A stretch of DNA of 64,000 nt from Neckera pumila. Its lineage: Eukaryota > Streptophyta > Bryopsida > Hypnales > Neckeraceae. The stretch is taken from positions 31,447,282 through 31,511,281 of the forward strand of contig OZ018409.1 of assembly GCA_963969595.1 (NCBI GenBank). The letters run 5' to 3'. Shown one piece after another: positions 57,499 to 64,000 of this stretch (positions are counted from its first letter, which is position 1; each line of letters starts with the position of its first letter). The position numbers were made by a program, and so were the translations under genes. Below the pieces are notes generated by a model that worked only from the letters and a program-made list of their open reading frames with translations, did not search any database and was not told the DNA's origin.

Positions 57499-60457
57499 TC
57501 AATTGTCAGAGGAGCTGTTGTCTAGGTTGTCCTGATCGTGATCTTCAATTGGTGGAGAGGCTCCGTTATCAAACCTTACGTTTCTCCAGAGCACAGCTAA
57601 TCCACTCCCCATGAGATTCATCAGAATTGCAGAGATGGCCGATGGTACTGCTGTTAATGGGGATGTAAAATGTGAGGTGGCTAGTACCACTCCCAAGGAC
57701 GAGTTCTGCATTCCAACCTCAATTGATATTGCACGTCGTTGAGGCTCCTGAAATCCTGCTATCTTGGCGACTACGTACCTGCAAGCCAGACATAAATGGT
57801 ACCCATAAGACGAGTTTCTCATGTCAAGATTTATCTGCTAGAAAAAATTGCTTACCTGTTTACTTCCAGCAAAAATTCGGATATTACAATTGTTTTGGGA
57901 TTTTACAATCCTACACATCCTAGGTTTGAATACTTCTGAGAGTCGCAAGAAAAAGGTGTCGTGTCCAAATCCTGAAATTTGCGACACTTCAGAAAATGAC
58001 ATTGAGGAGATGTAACTCAGAAGAAGCAATTCTCAATTGAAGAAATCGACACTCGTTCAAATTGAAGATTTTCAAAATTGAAATCGATACTTAGAATTAA
58101 TGACAACATTAGTGAAGATAGTCACATATAGATCAGTTTACCAACTCACTCCTTGCTCACTTTTTTCAATTTTCCAAGTGGAAAGGTTCACAATCTGTTC
58201 AAGTGATGGGAGAAGGATCAAGACTAGCCACAAATCTGGCACAATAATGCAGATCACATCTGAAAAACTCAGTAGTAAGTAAATATCACTAGTGGAGAAT
58301 CACTCTCAAAAAGATGTGTTCTGGAAAACTACCCGCATTGCAATTGGCAGGGCTAAAAACTGCCATAAATGGCGTTACAATTGGCAGGGTATAAAACAAC
58401 TAGGCTATATATGAAGGTTGCTCAATGCAAACAAAAATTTCAGGAAATAGATCCAGCCAACGAGACGAGTGTAAGGATTGGTGACGGCGTACCCAAGAAG
58501 AAAACCTGCGCCATGCAAAGCTAAAACGGCTACTGCAATGAGGCCCAGATTCACCACCACTGGAGGCGCATTTGTTACTGAAGTCATGGATGCTATACTT
58601 TCCAGATTTGGAATTATCTTCACCGTGGAGGCTACTAGAAGTGGGACGTTTGCAGAGAAAACACTGCCAAGCAGACAAGAAACTGTAAATTGGTTGCAAA
58701 AAATCAGTCAATTCGGAGGCATGGAAACCTAATTCGTAGCAGTTGATACCTCACTGAATTTCAGTATTGCAAATCAGTATTGGCAAATTACCTGCTCGCG
58801 AGCAACGAGGAGACCAAAACAGCGATCAATGGAGCAAAGTGAGTAACCACAGCTACTATTCGAGGGAAGAAAGTCTGCAGACATGCGCCTGCAATGACTG
58901 GAGCTAGAACCACCTGCAGCAACAATTCAGCTGTTAACTCTGCAGTAATTGAATCCAATTAGGACAACGGAAGAAAGCAGGATTTATCCCTTCAAGGATC
59001 AACCACCCTTGACAAACAGATCGCCATTTCCACCTATGTAACCATTTGGCATAGATTTCTTCAGTAGCCTACATCCTAACCACAGCTACCGAGTTACTAT
59101 TGAATATCAAAATGGATGCAACCCGCACCTGCAATGTACTCAGACCCATACTAACAGCATCCACGGGAACGTAAGCTCCCGCTAGAATACTCGTAAGCAG
59201 AGGGGTGGTAAACACTGCCGCAAAAGTGGTACACATTGTCATGATAATGGAGAGTGGCACATCTCCTCGGGCGATATACGTCACCTAGTTCCCGCACAAG
59301 TATCATCAAAATTAAATATAACAAGAGTCACACCCGCCTTTGCAACCATAACATGAACGCCAGATTGTGTACAAAAGAACCTACGTTCTTTTTCATGGCA
59401 CATTGTTCATTGATTCCAAGGGTATTCAGGCAGTTCAAGAATGTTACGAGCGTCAGTTGCACAAGAACACGAAAATAGTATTATAAATTTCAAGCTTTGG
59501 GGGGGATACCACATTAGATGCCGTGCCTCCAGGACAGCATGCCATAAGTATAAGACCCGCTGAAAGCTCTGCTGGAAGTCCTAACCCTCGGCTCAATGCC
59601 GCTCCGACGAGCGGCATTATGGTGTACTGTGCCGCAAATCCAAACATTACCTGGAGTAGTGACAGAAATCATTCCTAATGATCAATATCTGATAACAAAA
59701 CTTAGGGCAAGAGAGAATAAGCGAATAGAGAACCACACAGAAACAAATGTGACCCTGATAAAATCTCTTCGCAAGTTTCGAATCGTAGGAAAGGAGAGAC
59801 GATGACGTGAGAAGCTTACTGCCGTAGGTCGTTCGGTGAGGACATGAAAGAGGTCTTTAATGTCCAAGGTAAAGCCCATAGCGAGCATGATGATTCCCAA
59901 TGCGGCACTGTAAGAATCTGGGCTTCGCTTCACAAACCAAGCGAATGCTGAAGGTTTCCAAAAAGCGATCAGTCCGCCCAGCAGCATGTAGACGGGGTAC
60001 AAGCTGGTCGCAAATGCAAGCCAGTCTTGCCATGCCGTCGTGCCCTGATCTCAACAACAGCAAAAACTGTCAAAAAAGAAAAGCACAAAATCCTGTCATT
60101 CCCACGGCACAATAAAATTCCTTCATCCACACAATCCCGTGCCCGTATCCGAGAAAATATACAATCAGAACTCACCTCATTGAAGGGAACAGGCTCCAAT
60201 TCGACAGTTCGTGATAGAGCCAATGCCACAAATCGAGGCCTCTCACTCCGGCCACTCAAGTCTAATCGAGATTCACCTCCTCTTCGAGTGCTGAAGCCCG
60301 CAGTCACCAAATTGAGAATATTCTCAGAGAATCGACACTCGCTCAATGGAAAATTTCGCTGGAAGACGGCTCTTTTGCCTAAACCTGGACCTGAAGAATC
60401 CCGCCAAACCTCTCTAGGGAGCACTTGGTGCGCCAATTGCATAGACTGCATTGCCAT
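57499..60457 (-). CDS. Bile acid:sodium symporter family protein, BASS1-like, plastid-type
   Basis: Seven GT-AG exons join in frame: 60176-60457, 59820-60044, 59510-59650, 59129-59284, 58792-58913, 58493-58663 and 57499-57778 (stop TGA), giving 458 residues. Residues 1-85 are Ser/Arg-rich and poor in acidic residues up to the mature part, as in a transit peptide, suggesting the plastid envelope. The SBF domain follows, with about nine or ten hydrophobic segments. It includes [56 protein letters not shown] (the GTASN sodium-site region), STLQVVLAPVIAGA, and RRAISIEVGMQNSSLGVVLA with the conserved E-x-GMQN motif. BASS1 is the nearest plant type by these blocks. BASS proteins import or export organic acids with sodium; a substrate cannot be read from sequence. 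A Ser/Asp-rich tail ends the protein. Confidence 0.93.
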
Positions 60458-61140
60458 TTCGAAATTGAATGAAATGGCAACAAATTAACCACAAAATTTC
60501 AGCGACGCCTTCACTGAGCTTCCATCTTCAGCTTTCGAATACTGATCAATTTCAAACCCGAAGATACCATTCAACTCAAGAATCACAAGAAATCTCGCCC
60601 TACTAAAACAGAGTACACAAAACCAAAGATTCTCCCCACCCTCAGACGACTAATCTAAACCTCAGAACCGCTCCGTCAGCTTCCTTCGAAATCTTCAATG
60701 AAACAATCTCTCTAGCTTCTAATAGTGCGGCCTTCCTCAATCCTGAGGTTCAGATCACTACACTAACAAAATTAAATATCGCTCAAATTCAATTAGAATG
60801 TCGATTTCCTTTCAAACCTTCAAATCTCTGGACGCAATTTTTTCAGCGAGAGAATTGGAGGTGCAGTATTTCTGCAACGTCACCTTCAAATCTGTGAAAA
60901 ATATCTCCGCATGTGATCATCTAAGTTAAAGGGGCGGGAGACCCTTTCGCGAGCCGTGGTTGAATGAGTGAATGATGGATGGTTCGATGTAATGTGAATG
61001 AATGTGTTTAGGATGAAACAAGGATGAACAGTGGATGTAATGTGAATGAATGCGTTCTGAATGAAAGAAGGATGGACGATGGATGGACCACGACATTAAT
61101 TGTAATATAGTGTGATGAATGTACCCTACGTGTAGATCGG
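60458..61140 (-). promoter_or_regulatory. BASS 5' UTR and promoter region with direct repeats
   Basis: Upstream of the start codon the DNA is less AT-rich than the repeat land. At about 60986-61030 and 61034-61075 a 35-40-base block ('gatgtaatgtgaatgaatg.gtt' then 'atgaaa.aaggatg') occurs twice, with further 'gaatgatggatgg' units near 60970. No TATA box or transcription start was fixed. Confidence 0.4.
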
Positions 61141-61149
61141 TTTCGTAAA

Positions 61150-61440
61150 TAATTAGGGAAAATGTGGAACATGTCTAAATTTTTTTAAATTGTACAACTA
61201 TTTCTGAAAATCTGAAATAACTTCATTGTTGCTAATTTTGAATGTTCAAAAATTATTCATCAAAAAATTTAGAAAATGGAACACATTCATGCATGGATAG
61301 AAAAAAACAATCCAAAATTAAGAATGTCAAAAAATTAGGAAGAGCAAAGTGCCAAAAGCCAAGAAATCCAAATCAAGTTGCCAAATTGTCCGAATTCTAA
61401 AATTTATATTGGAACCAATGTGCCAAATCTAACTTGAATG
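61150..61440 (+). repeat. Dispersed repeat R3, copy 2
   Basis: The reverse complement of 4085-4400 in block order; see that entry for landmarks. It lies between the BASS promoter and element P. Confidence 0.45.
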
Positions 61441-61611
61441 TACGATAACGGACTAGGTAATTTGAAAGCATGGTAATTTTTTGAGAGGTAACATGTTAGA
61501 AGGAAAAGGATTCTATCTCTCATAAAAAGATATATATACACTACCTGCCATATATAACTTCAATATTGGATGGTTAGACCTTGGTTAATTGTGATCAATC
61601 AAGAGTCTTAA

Positions 61612-62528
61612 TCCCTAAATGCCCAAGGTCTGGTTTGGGCTTGATGGAATTTGCTCTAAATTGAACAAAAATGCCAACATTTTGATAAGTTGTATCAATT
61701 TTTTTTGAAACATAACCGTACAAATTCAAATTGGACATATTAGGAAACTCGTAGGGAAAATAAAAAAATACTACTTATGGAGTAAAAGATTATAATGTTT
61801 GACCATGAGGGTGCTAAAATTGCAAAAATCTTTCAATCTTCTTTACACAACTCAAATCTAAAAGTTGGTGACCAAAAAAATATGAGGTTAAAGGGCCTAA
61901 TTTGTATAACCCCGATCAACTTATGACTTCTTAAAATCTACTCCACAATTTTTTTAAATGAATTTTGAATGTGATTTTTTCTCTAAGATCTAGTGTATTT
62001 GAGGCTCATTTCCAAGAGCTCTAAAGACTACGGGAAGTCAAGATTGCAATGGGTACCCTTGTACATAAACTTGAATAGAAAAATCACTACCTTTTATTTT
62101 CAAGATCTGATTTTCATTAGAGGGGATTTGAGACCTCCAAGAGACTGCGAGTTATCCTGCGTTCCCACAGTTTGGAAACGCAGGATAACTCGCAGTCTAA
62201 TGTAGCTGAGACCGTGCCACGTCATTTTCAAAAAAAAAAAAAAAAATTGCTTAAAATGATATTTGGGGAAGAAAATAATTTTTTTTTTTTTTTTGAAAAT
62301 TAAAATTCTGATAGCATTACTGCTGGTTCAGAACAAGGGAATAGATTGTGGGAACAAGCTTGAAACGGCCCTCCGGAGGCCTCAAATCCCTTCTAATGTG
62401 GTGCTAAAATTAGACTTCAAGAAGAACTTTCTAAAAATATAAACTATTAAAAATAGCAACTTAGTTAGGTTTTATTTAACTTCAAAGTTTTGCAAACACC
62501 AGATTTGGATGCCTTGGGCATTTAGGGG
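61612..62528 (+). mobile_element. TTAA element P (K type), interrupted by MITE m3
   Basis: An element between TTAA at 61608-61611 and 62529-62532. The ends TCCCTAAATGCCCAAGG and CCTTGGGCATTTAGGGG are inverted with one terminal mismatch. Its interior matches element K along its whole length except for the insertion at 62115-62398; without it the length is about 633 bp, against 638 for K. It also supplies an unoccupied TTAA at 62476-62479, where element D sits in the relative at 21701. Confidence 0.9.
62115..62398 (+). mobile_element. CATTAG MITE m3, nested in element P
   Basis: A 284-bp insertion with ends CATTAGAGGGGATTTGAG and CTCAAATCCCTTCTAATG. Near the left end a perfect 22-bp stem (AGACTGCGAGTTATCCTGCG continuing by two bases) closes around a 12-base loop, followed by 'gccacgtcattttc' and an A/T-rich core. 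It aligns with m1 in opposite orientation. Element K gives the empty site; comparison suggests a target duplication of no more than one or two bases. Confidence 0.8.
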
Positions 62529-62532
62529 TTAA

Positions 62533-62756
62533 AGAAAGGCATCATAATATTCAATTTTTCATGATGGTTTTTCTTAAATTCAAATTCTATAGTGCAAAAA
62601 TTTAAAATTAAGAAGATTCAATGTCTTCTAATTTAGTCACACAAGGTGCAAAAAAAACTTGTTTTCTTCACTTTAAACACAAATATTTTGCAATCTATGT
62701 GGCCAATGTTTAGTTTTGAGTGCTTTTTGACGAAAAAAGGGCGTGATCCTTTACGA
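62533..62756 (-). mobile_element. Truncated TTAA element Q
   Basis: The sequence aligns with the right quarter of elements C and D ('agtgcaaaaattta', 'cttgttttcttcacttta', 'attttgcaatct.tgtgg', 'ttttgacgaaaaaagggc') and ends at a decayed CCTTTACGAGTAA. The rest of the element is missing. It abuts the right TTAA of element P. Confidence 0.55.
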
Positions 62757-62989
62757 GTAATTCCTTAAATGATTGGATATTTTGAGCAAAACTAAACATA
62801 CTATTCTATCTAAAATAAATTTAACTTCATCGATGAGATTTGGCACATACATGAAGGTCAGATTTAGAAGAGAGGTGCAGATATGGAATTTCCATGTCAG
62901 AGTTTGAGAGGCCCACATCACCTTGCACCAATCACTTGATACCATGTGGCACTTTATTAAATACCAAAAACGACTTAATTTAGGCCGAA

Positions 62990-64000
62990 TCGGATCTCAG
63001 GGTACTGAAAAATTCTATTAATTGTCGCCGTCTCCTCTACGTACGATCTGGGCAGATTTCCCGAATTAGCAGCGGCGACGCCAATTCTAATGCCCGCTTG
63101 CGTTCTTGCGAAATGGACTGTATATTCGTATGAATTATATTTGATTCAGTTTTTTTTATTTTTCGATAATGTTTGTGATATTTGAAGTGTCTCTGTGTTG
63201 AATGACTTGGTGTTAGGGTTGTGAGTGAAGGCGTCCTTTTGTGGTGCAGTGTCTGTATATTGTGATCAGACTGTGGCCGATGATTTGAATTCTTTATGAT
63301 CAATATTGGACATCAGTTTTTGGTTTCGTTCACATGCTCGATACTTCTCCATTTTCTGAATGGGGAACTGATGCTGTAGGTAGGTTGCACGGTTCAGAAA
63401 GCAAAGACCTGCGGAATCTAAAATGCAAAAAATCAAAGAGAGGAATGAGAGGCGGCGTCGCTCTATGCAAGCCACTGCTAAGACCACGACTTTTGAGCAA
63501 GGGGAAGAATATTTGCCAGATGAAGACGATGAAGAAGAGCGAGAGATAAATTTAAGTTGCCCTAGTGCTTCATGCATCAGGATATCTCTGAAGTATTTTG
63601 TTAGCTTTTTTCCACTGTACGTTCTAAAATCTTGCACAAACATTTATTCTGATTTTAGTATACGTGCCTTGTACTAAATGTCATTTGCATGGAGGAAACT
63701 GCAGGCTTGGTTCCTGCAGATATCACTCCCTCTGTGCAAGGTTTGTGTAGACATCTTTTCCGATTACCTGAAACCCAACACTTCCTTAGAAAATGACTCC
63801 TTGCCCTGTAGGACAACAAATGTTTGATTAACACTTGCAAACTCCTGAATCGGTACATATGTGCATCTAATTCACAAGAATCTCAATGCCATTCCCTAAA
63901 CAACTTGTGAACGTTGATCCAGATACACATGCAAATGATCCTTGCACAGAGACTCTTCAAATATCTATGCCAGTCTTCGTGTTTGGTCTAGCGAGCTAGG
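62990..64000 (+). CDS. Possible first exons of an unidentified plus-strand gene (cut by edge)
   Basis: Base composition becomes gene-like from about 63020. The best coding stretch is 63390-63560, where an acceptor-like GGTTCAG at about 63391-63397 is followed in frame by RKQRPAESKMQKIKERNERRRRSMQ and an acidic run EYLPDEDDEEERE. This is a basic coiled-coil-like part followed by an acidic patch, typical of nuclear proteins but not diagnostic. Further candidate exons are 63703-63738 (between GCAG and GGTTTG, reading LVPADITPSVQ) and about 63890-63990 (reading VNVDPDTHANDPCTETLQIS). I cannot join them with certainty, and I do not recognise the family. Confidence 0.3.

Noticed and set aside
60027..60488. 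153-codon plus-strand frame
   Set aside because: Antisense shadow of the first BASS exon.
6467..62532. CCCTAAA / TTTAGGG motifs suggesting interstitial telomere repeats
   Set aside because: The plant telomere heptamer occurs only once per site, always as part of the CCCCTAAAGG terminus next to TTAA, never in tandem.

Overview
This is a nuclear window from a land plant. The genes carry canonical GT-AG introns, and they encode a CYP86-type cytochrome P450, a plant SCAI-family protein and a plastid-type BASS transporter with an N-terminal transit-like region. Gene density is very low and the intergenic DNA is strongly AT-rich and packed with short DNA transposons. A seed-free plant is plausible, but the sequence does not settle the lineage. 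No rRNA, complete tRNA, CRISPR or bacterial-type signal was seen.

Layout: (1) 1-1648, minus strand: 5' part of a CYP86-like P450 gene that runs off the left edge. (2) 1.7-42 kb: no gene that I can support. This stretch is layers of old repeats, MITEs, LINE tails, a tRNA-like SINE and a large population of elements bounded by TTAA. (3) 42.28-48.3 kb, minus: complete SCAI (UPF0682/DUF3550) gene, ten coding exons that join in frame to 669 residues, plus 5' UTR exons. (4) 48.4-57.4 kb: more repeats, ending in a 0.9-kb near-perfect palindrome. (5) 57.5-60.46 kb, minus: complete BASS1-like sodium/bile-acid symporter gene, seven exons that join in frame to 458 residues. (6) 61.1-62.8 kb: repeats. 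(7) 63-64 kb, plus: weak evidence for the first exons of an unidentified gene cut by the right edge. The three recognised genes are not an obvious pathway.

The most striking content is the TTAA family. Twelve copies of about 0.8-0.93 kb begin TTAA-CCCCTAAAGG and end CCTTTAGGGG-TTAA. Three copies of an unrelated 0.64-kb core use nearly the same terminus, and several further TTAA-bounded elements include one of only 71 bp. Two insertions can be compared with an unoccupied paralogous site inside this same window, and both show a single TTAA becoming two. The TTAA duplication with CCC-starting termini is the signature of piggyBac-type transposition. No transposase is present, so the copies look non-autonomous. 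Together they make up roughly a fifth to a quarter of the window.
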